DNA of 29,690 bases. Origin: an uncultured Fidelibacterota bacterium. Its GTDB lineage: Bacteria > Marinisomatota > Marinisomatia > Marinisomatales > UBA1611. Below are positions 23,092 to 29,690 of the stretch, piece after piece; within the stretch, counting starts at the first letter, position 1, and every line of letters starts with the position of its first letter. A program made the translations under genes and the position numbers. The stretch spans positions 1 to 29,690 of the forward strand of contig CAJWHU010000006.1 in the NCBI GenBank assembly GCA_913041325.1, read 5' to 3'. The notes under the pieces were generated by a model. It searched no databases. It saw only the letters and a list, made by a program, of their open reading frames with translations, and was not told where the DNA came from.

Positions 23092-24222
23092 TTAAACCGT
23101 ATCAGTTTCAAGCATTTCTAAGTTTGAACGTGGTATAATATAGGTATCGTTTTCAAATTTTACACATGCAACCCTTACCATAGTTTCTGATTCCATTTTT
23201 TGAAGCTCTGAAGGTAATTCAACTACTGTACCAATCTTACCAAAATATGGTGCCCTAATTACCCTCACTACAGAGCCTGATGTGATACCCAGTTCATTTT
23301 TATTTGTGTTTTTAGATACAGGAAGTTTTTTCAGAAGGGGAATAATAATTTCAGGCCTTATAACACCAGCTCTAATCTGGGTCGCGCCGTTTATGGAAAC
23401 AAATTTTTCTGAGTGAAGTTCTAATAAGCTAAAAGTCCTCTCACTCATTTCTATTTCACCGTAGCCCTCAGTGACAACCAGTGAGGTGTTCAAATCTTCG
23501 GTACCGGTAATCGCAACACCTAGCTTGTATCCAAGTATTTCCTCCAAGTCGAAATAGTTAAAACCCCCAACGACTATACCTGCAACCTTTAATTCAATGG
23601 CTTTTTTGAAAGCGTTTATGCCAATAAATGAACCGCCCACAAGTATTTTTCCTGCGTGTTTTTCATTTATCATCTCTTCAGAAATTTTTTCTTTCCTATC
23701 TTTAACTATTATCTCAAGATTTCCACGGGTCTCCCCACCTATGCCAAAAATCCCTTGTATGTATGCGACCTCTGATTCTATCGTTACACCCTCATCCTCT
23801 ATTAAATCAGAAACGACACCGTCTATGTAAGCGTCCACCTCAACGGGAATAGGCCTTTCCCTAATTACAATCTGGCCAGTTGTATCAGATATTGACTCAA
23901 TAGTACCAGAAACTGGCGACAATAATTCGTTCTTAAAGTATCCAAAAATTCCAGCTGTTTCTGCTATCCTTTCTTTTTCTTTTATATAATCACCCTCACC
24001 GAACAGCAGAACATCTTTAATATCACTTGGTGCAATATTTAAAAGGTTTGCAACTTTGACCATACTGACGTTTCCGGGAAGTTCTGTTTTGGCTACAATA
24101 TCATCGGCTTTAACCCTGTCGCCTACCGATTTCAGGATTTCTCCTTTCAATGGTAGCCTCCTATTCTTTTTTATCTTTACTTCTTTTAAAACTTTTAGAC
24201 CGGGAGTGTATGAGTGTGCCAT
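23092..24222 (-). CDS. KOW-motif protein with barrel-sandwich-like N-terminus (module)
   Basis: A 376-residue soluble protein. Residues 22-60 (LPLKGEILKSVGDRVKADDI and on) and 100-125 (LLSPVSGTIESISDTTGQIV) look like two halves of a biotinyl/lipoyl-type barrel-sandwich fold, but no modified lysine motif (MKM) is present. A Gly-rich middle (155-260) contains GKILVGGSFIGINAFKKAIE, AGIVVGGFNY and VVTEGYGEIEMSERTF. The C-terminus (314-345, SGSVVRVIRAPYFGKIGTVV) is a KOW-type SH3 motif like those in NusG and ribosomal L24. There is no helix-turn-helix or catalytic motif. It lies 12 nt after the MutL-like gene and 5 nt before the 102-aa gene. Probably a cytosolic partner of the ATPase; a nucleic-acid role is possible but unproven. 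Confidence 0.75.
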   Translation of the reverse strand: MAHSYTPGLKVLKEVKIKKNRRLPLKGEILKSVGDRVKADDIVAKTELPGNVSMVKVANLLNIAPSDIKDVLLFGEGDYIKEKERIAETAGIFGYFKNELLSPVSGTIESISDTTGQIVIRERPIPVEVDAYIDGVVSDLIEDEGVTIESEVAYIQGIFGIGGETRGNLEIIVKDRKEKISEEMINEKHAGKILVGGSFIGINAFKKAIELKVAGIVVGGFNYFDLEEILGYKLGVAITGTEDLNTSLVVTEGYGEIEMSERTFSLLELHSEKFVSINGATQIRAGVIRPEIIIPLLKKLPVSKNTNKNELGITSGSVVRVIRAPYFGKIGTVVELPSELQKMESETMVRVACVKFENDTYIIPRSNLEMLETDTV

Positions 24223-24234
24223 TATTAATTGCTG

Positions 24235-26046
24235 CTAGACTTTTGGGTATTCATTAATAGCATTTGACCATTTTTTTAGCAGGTCTAATCTCAAGCCTTG
24301 GTCGTTAGGAATTTCTATTGGCCTATTTCTTCCATCTAAAATAATACCTACCTCTCCGCCGTATATGGTTGACGTAAGCTCTTGCCCATCACCAGAACCA
24401 ATATCCATTTTTTTTGATGGTGTGATCTTTGCGGTTACAGGCTCATAGGGTACCTCGATTCTGGTCAATTCATTTTTCAATAGGGTTTTATTCAAAACTG
24501 ATCCATCAGATAGTGTGAACTCAGCTTCGATTACTACCTCTCCATCTTTGGCGCTCCCAACTGGAGCAATGCAAGTACCCAATCTTATTAGACAGTCTTT
24601 CTGAAATACCTCGAGTGCTGCTTTTTTTGCTTCGTCAGAAAAATCAGCGTCAGTGACATTTGCCAGAACCCCTAATTGAGGCATCATAAATATTGAGTCT
24701 ACAGCAAGCTGGGTTATCCCCTCTGGAAGAAACGCATCAATCAGCATTTTTGTAGACTGCTCTCTTCTTGGGGCATGACTTAAAACCCCGCCTGAACCAA
24801 CCAATAGATCCAAATCCATCATATTTACTAATGATTTCCCAGATGTGCTTTGCTCAAAAGCGTCTGAAATTGTCCTCTCCCTTTGAACCCCTTTTAATCC
24901 AACTGCAAAATTTTTATGCTGCTCGAATGATAGACGCAATGCCTCTCTTGCTATTGCCTGTTCAATGAAAAGCTCCTCAAGTGATTGAGGCACGGTTGTA
25001 GGCCTAATCATTTTATTACCGATCCGATTAATTAACTCCGACATATCAATGTTAAAAGGTACCCACCTAAGAACATTCTCCATACCTGATTCTGCCAAAA
25101 CATTACAGATTGAGTAGCTCATACCTAAATTTGCACTAACGGTACGGTTGAATTTTTTTTGAAAAACTGAAAAAATATCGGTCGTGGCACCGCCAATATC
25201 CACACCCACGACCGTGATTTGTTCTTTCTCAGCGATCATTTCAATCAGTGCCCCGACAGCTCCAGGCGTTGGCATTATTGGGGCGTCTGTCCAGGTCATT
25301 AGTTTCTTATAACCTGGTGCCTGTTGCATAACGTGCTCCATGAATAAATCGTGGATTTTATCTCGTGAAGGCTCCAAATTTTCTTTTTCCAGGACAGGAC
25401 GAATATTTGCAACTATATCTAGGTCTACCATCAGACCAAGCGTGTCTTTAACTGTTTTTTGTGCTTTATTATTACCAGCGTAGATTATTGGAAGTTTATA
25501 CTCATTGCCAAGTCTTGGTTTAGGGTTAGCAGCGGCCAAAATTTCTGCAAGCTCTACAACGTGTGATACAGTGCCACCGTCTATCCCTCCAGAGAGTAAA
25601 ATCATATCTGGCCTCAGTTCTCTGATGCGCTTTATTTTCTCGTGCGCTTTTCGACCGTCGTTTGATGCAATGATGTCCATAACTATTGAGCCAGCCCCAA
25701 GTGCCGCCCTTTCAGCGCTTTCACCTGACATGCTTTTGACTACTCCTGCAACCATCATCTGAAGCCCTCCGCCGGCTGAGCTTGTTGAAATGTAGATATC
25801 GACACCCATGTTTCCTTTTGAGGGTGTAATAATCTCTTCATTGCTAATGATCTGCCTGCCAGATAGCTCCTCAATTTCCATCACAGCATTTAGGACGCCT
25901 CTGGTAACATCTTCAAACGGAGCCTCTACGGTTGTAGGGGCTTCTCCCCTGTATGTTAACCGATATTCGCTATCGTTGTATTCGATAAGGATAGCCTTTG
26001 TAGTTGTGCTTCCACAATCTGTGGCCAAAATTGTTTTTAAAGCCAT
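24235..26046 (-). CDS. MutL/GlmL-type ASKHA ATPase (glutamate mutase L family), not mismatch-repair MutL
   Basis: A 603-residue actin/Hsp70-fold ATPase. The phosphate-1 loop is TDCGSTTTK at 9-17 and the phosphate-2 loop is GVDIGGATTD at 281-290. The family stretch ISTSSAGGGLQMMVAG lies at 86-101 and LLSGGIDGGT at 150-159. In clostridia, short relatives (about 460 residues) are encoded with B12-dependent glutamate or ornithine mutases and are thought to reactivate them. This protein is about 140 residues longer at the C-terminus and no mutase gene is visible. Instead it leads a series of soluble and membrane proteins. It starts one base after the cdsA stop. I infer that it drives assembly or conformational change of that complex. 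The symbol mutL is avoided because it collides with the repair gene. Confidence 0.88.
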   Translation of the reverse strand: MALKTILATDCGSTTTKAILIEYNDSEYRLTYRGEAPTTVEAPFEDVTRGVLNAVMEIEELSGRQIISNEEIITPSKGNMGVDIYISTSSAGGGLQMMVAGVVKSMSGESAERAALGAGSIVMDIIASNDGRKAHEKIKRIRELRPDMILLSGGIDGGTVSHVVELAEILAAANPKPRLGNEYKLPIIYAGNNKAQKTVKDTLGLMVDLDIVANIRPVLEKENLEPSRDKIHDLFMEHVMQQAPGYKKLMTWTDAPIMPTPGAVGALIEMIAEKEQITVVGVDIGGATTDIFSVFQKKFNRTVSANLGMSYSICNVLAESGMENVLRWVPFNIDMSELINRIGNKMIRPTTVPQSLEELFIEQAIAREALRLSFEQHKNFAVGLKGVQRERTISDAFEQSTSGKSLVNMMDLDLLVGSGGVLSHAPRREQSTKMLIDAFLPEGITQLAVDSIFMMPQLGVLANVTDADFSDEAKKAALEVFQKDCLIRLGTCIAPVGSAKDGEVVIEAEFTLSDGSVLNKTLLKNELTRIEVPYEPVTAKITPSKKMDIGSGDGQELTSTIYGGEVGIILDGRNRPIEIPNDQGLRLDLLKKWSNAINEYPKV

Positions 26047-26047
26047 A

Positions 26048-26872
26048 TTAGAGATGCATTAAAAAATGGACATAGAGATATGATATTGGCATGGTGAATA
26101 TTAATGAGTCAAACCTATCAAGAACACCCCCGTGTCCAGCTAATAATGTCCCGCTATCTTTGACACCTGCATCTCGCTTAAACATCGATTCAGCAAAGTC
26201 GCCAATTTGTCCAAAAACACCCGATATTAAAGCAAAAAAGATTGCGTCCCTGAGACCAAAATAATCTCCCAGCCACCCGTAATAGTGAAACAATATAAAA
26301 ACTAGGAAAGATGCCACAACCCCTGCAATTGAACCAGCCCACGATTTTTTGGGACTCACCTCAGGAAATATTTTTTTCTTACCAAAAATTGTACCGACGA
26401 AAAATGCGGCAGAATCACATACCCAGACACTTATTACCAATGCTAAGGAAAGCTGGGTCTCCATTAATAGATCAAACTGTCTTATGTCTATTGCAGTACC
26501 CAACAGGATGGGAACAAATAATATACCCGCCAGAGTCGCTGCTACATTTAATGATGAGTTGTTTTTAACGGAGAACAATTCCCAAATTACTGTTAAAAGG
26601 ATGATTAAAATGGTGCCACCTAGCATTTGGTGGGTAGTAATTAGAGGCTGTACATAATAATAATCCGCGATGAATACAGTTGAAGCCATACCCATCCATC
26701 GCAAAGGCTTGGCTCCTTTTTTTTCCATGATACTATAAAATTCACCTAGAGCAAACGCTGAGCATGCTAGAATGAAAATGCAATAATAAAGCCCTCCTTT
26801 ATATATTAGTAACAACCACATCGGGATACCGATAAAGTTTATGAGATTTCTGCCTTTTAACATTTCTAACAT
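26048..26872 (-). CDS. cdsA: Phosphatidate cytidylyltransferase (CDP-diglyceride synthase)
   Basis: A 274-residue integral membrane enzyme that makes CDP-diacylglycerol from phosphatidic acid and CTP, the branch point for phospholipid synthesis. Several membrane helices are evident (about 10-28, 30-45, 60-75, 85-100, 112-130, 140-160, 180-200, 208-225). The family signature spans 229-255, with SMFKRDAGVKDSG and GHGGVLDRFDS; the usual Pro before GHGG is Ala. SPKKSWAGS (173-181) is the other conserved motif. It follows a lipid-kinase gene by 14 nt and precedes the MutL-like gene by one base, tying the module to lipid metabolism at least by transcription. Either of two ATGs (26872, 26863) could be used. 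Confidence 0.93.
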   Translation of the reverse strand: MLEMLKGRNLINFIGIPMWLLLIYKGGLYYCIFILACSAFALGEFYSIMEKKGAKPLRWMGMASTVFIADYYYVQPLITTHQMLGGTILIILLTVIWELFSVKNNSSLNVAATLAGILFVPILLGTAIDIRQFDLLMETQLSLALVISVWVCDSAAFFVGTIFGKKKIFPEVSPKKSWAGSIAGVVASFLVFILFHYYGWLGDYFGLRDAIFFALISGVFGQIGDFAESMFKRDAGVKDSGTLLAGHGGVLDRFDSLIFTMPISYLYVHFLMHL

Positions 26873-26886
26873 ATTATGATCCTACA

Positions 26887-27774
26887 TCACACGAGAACAC
26901 TAATTTTCTTAGTGTGAATTTTAACATTACACGGGGAATTGCCAATTATTTCTCCATCAATCATTAATGAACTGTTATAATCGGTATTAATTGAAAATTC
27001 TTTGACCTGTACATAATCAACTAATTTACTCTTTATATGATCACCTGTGAATATTTTAGGGAATAATTTAAGCAACTTTAACTTAGATGCCTTCTTTACA
27101 ATAATCAAATCTATTTTACCGTCATCGATTGAGGCTTTAGGTGCCATTTTCATCCCTTTACCAGTATGGATGGTGTTGCAACCAATAATGAAAACAAAAT
27201 CACCATCAATTGTAGTATCGCCATATGAGAGCCTGGCAATACGCTTCTTTCCTCTAATTACCTCGACTATAGATGCTATATCATACCTAAATCTGCCAAA
27301 AATTCTTAATTTTTCGGCTAATTTAGCGGCATCATTTGCAAGCCCCCATGCTATGATATTAAAAGAATAATATTTTTTATTATCAGTAACTATTTCAGCG
27401 ACATCTATAAAACGCTGCTTGCATTTTAGGATGCGTTCAACAGCGCGCTGGGGCTCTAGACAATCAAGATCATGCATAAAAGCATTTCCAGTTCCACCAG
27501 TAATCAACCCTAGCGGCAGAGTTTTTTTATCTTCTCTACCTAACATACCATTTATCAGCTCAAACATTGTCCCATCTCCTCCTACAGCACAAATACCATC
27601 ATAGCCTTTATAATCTATGGTTTTAGCGTAGTCTCTTGCATGACCGGCATAAGCAGTTTTGAGCACATTAATTTTAGCTTTATGCTTCTCAAACTGAGGG
27701 CGGACTTGATCTAAAATTCGTAACCCTTTTTTTTTACCACCTGCAGGGTTAACTATTATGTAGAATTTCTTCAC
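26887..27774 (-). CDS. Diacylglycerol/sphingosine-type lipid kinase (YegS/DgkB superfamily)
   Basis: A 295-residue soluble or peripheral kinase. NPAGGK at 9-14, AVGGDGTMFELINGML at 63-78 and GLITGGTGNAFMHDL near 93-107 are the nucleotide-binding motifs of the DAGK catalytic domain. IDDGKIDLIIV near 226 and the SINTDYNSSLMIDGEI ending match the C-terminal beta domain. It would phosphorylate diacylglycerol or a related lipid with ATP. Placed directly upstream of cdsA, it could feed phosphatidic acid into CDP-diacylglycerol synthesis. Its ATG overlaps the rlpA stop by 4 nt. The lipid substrate cannot be read. Confidence 0.88.
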   Translation of the reverse strand: MKKFYIIVNPAGGKKKGLRILDQVRPQFEKHKAKINVLKTAYAGHARDYAKTIDYKGYDGICAVGGDGTMFELINGMLGREDKKTLPLGLITGGTGNAFMHDLDCLEPQRAVERILKCKQRFIDVAEIVTDNKKYYSFNIIAWGLANDAAKLAEKLRIFGRFRYDIASIVEVIRGKKRIARLSYGDTTIDGDFVFIIGCNTIHTGKGMKMAPKASIDDGKIDLIIVKKASKLKLLKLFPKIFTGDHIKSKLVDYVQVKEFSINTDYNSSLMIDGEIIGNSPCNVKIHTKKISVLV

Positions 27775-28274
27775 TGATTAAGCGATCTGTGTTTCATATA
27801 CTTGCCGTCACCCAGTTCTATTATCTCAATCTTTACTCTGGTTGTTCCCTGCTGAACAAAGTCTAATTTTTTAGCAGCACCGTAAGAACAATCTAAGATT
27901 CTTCCTTTAACGTAGGGTCCTCTGTCATTGATGCGCAATATCAATGATTTGTTGTTTGCTAAGTTTGTTACCCTGCAAATTGTATTTAGTGGAAGGGTTT
28001 TATGTGCTGCAGTTAAGCCATACATATCATAGACTTCACCATTTGCTGTTAATTTTCCATGGAAATCCTCAGCATAGTATGAACTAACACCTTTTATTAT
28101 CTTTCTGTGGTTTACAGTCCTTTTTCTGTTCGTTTTTGACGCAGTTTGTTTGCTTGCTGATAGACCTACCCTTGAGGGTTTGATTTCAGACCCATATCGT
28201 GGTGACGAAGAACATCCAGAGATTAGAACAATTAAAATTGAACCGATCGCTAAATGTTGTATGTACCTATACAT
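27771..28274 (-). CDS. rlpA: RlpA-like septal/cell-wall lipoprotein
   Basis: A 167-residue lipoprotein. The signal ends in LISGC with C21 as the lipid anchor. A basic linker follows (30-60), then an RlpA double-psi beta-barrel at 62-153: GVSSYYAEDFHGKLTANGE, YGLTAAHKTLPLNT, then LRINDRGPYVKGRILDCSYG. These motifs include the conserved D and H residues of the fold. In some bacteria RlpA is a lytic transglycosylase that cuts peptidoglycan lacking stem peptides; in others activity has not been shown. The C-terminal SPOR domain seen in many RlpA proteins is absent. It overlaps trmL by 8 nt and the lipid-kinase gene by 4 nt. Confidence 0.92.
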   Translation of the reverse strand: MYRYIQHLAIGSILIVLISGCSSSPRYGSEIKPSRVGLSASKQTASKTNRKRTVNHRKIIKGVSSYYAEDFHGKLTANGEVYDMYGLTAAHKTLPLNTICRVTNLANNKSLILRINDRGPYVKGRILDCSYGAAKKLDFVQQGTTRVKIEIIELGDGKYMKHRSLNQ

Positions 28275-28722
28275 TATTTTGCCTTAGAGCCTCAAAAAGT
28301 ACAATACCAACGCTAGTTGCAAGATTGAGGCTTCTAATATTTGAATTTTCCATTGGTATTTTACAAGTTTTTTCCCAATGCAATCGGAGATAATTTTCAT
28401 CTAGGCCCTTTGTTTCGCTTCCAAAAACTAGATAATCGCCTTTATTAAATGTCCTTTGAAAATACGAATTGGGTGATTTTGTTGTTAATAAATGAAAATT
28501 TCCGGAACTCTCCAGCTCTGAGAAATATTTTTTCTTATCAGGGAAATATTTCCAATCGATATGATCCCAGTAATCAAGCCCTGCACGCTTGAGAGTCTTA
28601 TCGCTTAATTCGAATCCTAATTTACCAACCACATGAAGCTTAGCATTAACTGCTGCGCATAATCTACCTGTGCTGCCGGTATTTGGTGGAATTTGTGGGT
28701 TAACTAAAACAATTGTAAACAA
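28267..28722 (-). CDS. trmL: tRNA (cytidine/uridine-34-2'-O)-methyltransferase TrmL
   Basis: A 151-residue SPOUT-class methyltransferase that methylates the ribose of the wobble base in certain tRNA-Leu species using S-adenosylmethionine. The N-terminal VLVNPQIPPNTGSTGRLCAA is diagnostic of TrmL, and the knotted SAM site is formed by VFGSETKGL, CKIPM and SLNLATSVGIVLFEALRQ. The length is that of a minimal TrmL. It begins 2 nt after pyrD and overlaps rlpA by 8 nt. leuS is also in this window, but at a separate locus. Confidence 0.95.
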   Translation of the reverse strand: MFTIVLVNPQIPPNTGSTGRLCAAVNAKLHVVGKLGFELSDKTLKRAGLDYWDHIDWKYFPDKKKYFSELESSGNFHLLTTKSPNSYFQRTFNKGDYLVFGSETKGLDENYLRLHWEKTCKIPMENSNIRSLNLATSVGIVLFEALRQNNV

Positions 28723-28724
28723 TG

Positions 28725-29690
28725 TTAAATTTCCTCGTTTAATCTTGGTATACAGTATGGGTCTAAAACAAGACTTGTCGCCATACCAAAAAGAGATGCT
28801 CCTGATTCTTTAAGAAGGTTTACATGATGTATTGTGGAAATTCCACCTGTCGCCATGATTGGAGATCTAAATTGAGAAAATATTTTCACCATGGACAATG
28901 TGCGTGGAAAAATGCTAGGTCCAGATAAGCCCCCGCCTTCCATGGCGAATAGATTTTCTTTAAATCCAAGTTCCCCTCTTTCCTTATAATGCGTATTCCC
29001 TGCATTAATGATAATTGACTCATATTCAGAACACAATTTCCCAATGTCGGCTAATATACTGTCGCTTACATCAGGAGATACTTTGATGGAAATAGTCTTT
29101 GAATGATTTTTTCTTATTTTCATTAACAGTGAATCAAGTTGTGATGGATTATCGCATATGATCTGACCATCAGTAGTATTTGGGCAGCTTATGTTAAGTT
29201 CAAAAAAATATGACGAAAATTGATTACCCAAAACTTCTTGAATTTTATCAACGTTGGTTATGTATTCCTGTTCGGATGTGCCACCCACGCTTATACCAAT
29301 TGGTCTGTTAAATGACCATATATTACTTTTGATAATCTGATCTAAAAATATATTTATCCCAGGACCCGGCAAGCCTAAAGAGTTCAGCAGTCCTTTTTCA
29401 TTTCTGATTTTGATATCCTGTATTCTTGGCCTTGGGTTTCCATGACGTTTTTCGCGCATTATAGTTTTGATAATAACACCGCCAATGCCCATCCTCAGCC
29501 ACATCTCAAGAATCTTGTCATCGGATTTAAATGAAGATCCTATAAGAGGCGACGGAAATCTTAAATCAAAAATTTCAACCTCACAGTTCTTGGGTAAGGG
29601 AAAATCATAGACTACTTTTTTAAGAACAAAGAATGATCTAAGGGCTGCATCACCGAGCTTTACAGCTGGCTCTAAATCTTTCGGCAGGAT
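28725..29690 (-). CDS. pyrD: Dihydroorotate dehydrogenase, 5' end cut by window edge
   Basis: The frame stays open to the last base, giving 321 residues before the stop at 28725. The visible part begins ILPKDLEPAVKLGD, so an in-frame Met at 29504 is internal and not the start. This FMN enzyme oxidises dihydroorotate to orotate in pyrimidine synthesis. PSPLIGSSFKSDDKILEMWL is the usual first phosphate-domain strand, GNPRPRIQDI matches the conserved GNPRPR box, NISCPNTTDGQ holds the Cys general base (class 1-like, where class 2 has Ser), and IIINAGNTHY, GGLSGPSIFP and ATGGISTIHH form the FMN-phosphate site. It leads the long minus-strand series. The upstream extent is unknown because the window ends inside it. 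Confidence 0.88.
   Translation of the reverse strand: MLPKDLEPAVKLGDAALRSFFVLKKVVYDFPLPKNCEVEIFDLRFPSPLIGSSFKSDDKILEMWLRMGIGGVIIKTIMREKRHGNPRPRIQDIKIRNEKGLLNSLGLPGPGINIFLDQIIKSNIWSFNRPIGISVGGTSEQEYITNVDKIQEVLGNQFSSYFFELNISCPNTTDGQIICDNPSQLDSLLMKIRKNHSKTISIKVSPDVSDSILADIGKLCSEYESIIINAGNTHYKERGELGFKENLFAMEGGGLSGPSIFPRTLSMVKIFSQFRSPIMATGGISTIHHVNLLKESGASLFGMATSLVLDPYCIPRLNEEI

Noticed and set aside
24235..26046. DNA mismatch-repair MutL
   Set aside because: The name is a coincidence. The protein has ASKHA phosphate loops, not the GHKL ATPase motifs of repair MutL.
26311..26657. Overlapping plus-strand frames opposite cdsA
   Set aside because: cdsA has its full signature on the minus strand; these frames show no motif or ribosome site.
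28725..29504. pyrD as a complete 259-residue gene starting at an internal Met
   Set aside because: The same frame continues without a stop to base 29690 and encodes a conserved dihydroorotate dehydrogenase strand upstream, so the gene is truncated by the window.

Overview
The window is AT-rich, densely coded bacterial chromosome. It is packed with short or overlapping gene junctions and holds no tRNA, rRNA, CRISPR array, insertion sequence or phage gene that I can see. Several things together suggest a free-living Gram-negative bacterium of the FCB side of the tree, with the marine Marinimicrobia (SAR406) as my best guess: a GldA/F/G-type ABC system, a long insert-bearing signal peptidase I, an EPWK-type GroES paralogue, a DUF481-like outer-membrane protein, RlpA and other lipoproteins, and a MutL/DUF6754 membrane module. 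This assignment is inference from gene content, not a marker-gene test. No gene-free stretch exceeds 300 bases; the longest is about 240 bases at 13647-13886.

Left part (1-4945). A truncated sodium:amino-acid symporter runs leftward off the window. A divergent intergenic region with a good sigma70-like promoter separates it from rnhB (RNase HII fused to a degenerate YraN-like domain), lepB and a small secreted protein. Next come a pair of small coiled-coil genes closed by a hairpin terminator, and a two-TM potassium channel with RCK domains.

Signalling operon (9656-4986, minus strand). The order is SDR-type reductase, hybrid histidine kinase, single-domain response regulator, then a response regulator fused to a class III adenylate cyclase. 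The junctions are a TAATG overlap, 4 nt and 15 nt. The layout looks like a phosphorelay ending in cAMP synthesis. leuS, a DUF481-like outer-membrane protein and a tiny Lys-rich exported protein lie upstream on the same strand.

Plus-strand block (13887-18114). Genes for a GldA-like ATPase, GldF-like permease, GldG-like auxiliary protein and a DUF4340 protein overlap or nearly touch each other. A GroES-like paralogue without groEL follows and meets a sirtuin gene tail to tail.

Right part (29690-18111, minus strand). One long co-directional series runs from pyrD (truncated by the window end) through trmL, rlpA, a diacylglycerol-kinase-like gene and cdsA. It then enters a seven-gene module: a MutL/GlmL-type ASKHA ATPase, a KOW and barrel-sandwich protein, a 102-aa protein, a DUF6754-like membrane protein, an 8-TM protein, a TM-soluble-TM protein and a 6-7-TM protein. 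A lipoprotein and a sirtuin close the series. The module is the strongest candidate for an undescribed system. It looks like a cytosolic ATPase-type protein coupled to a multi-subunit membrane complex, next to phospholipid synthesis genes and with no B12-dependent mutase in sight.
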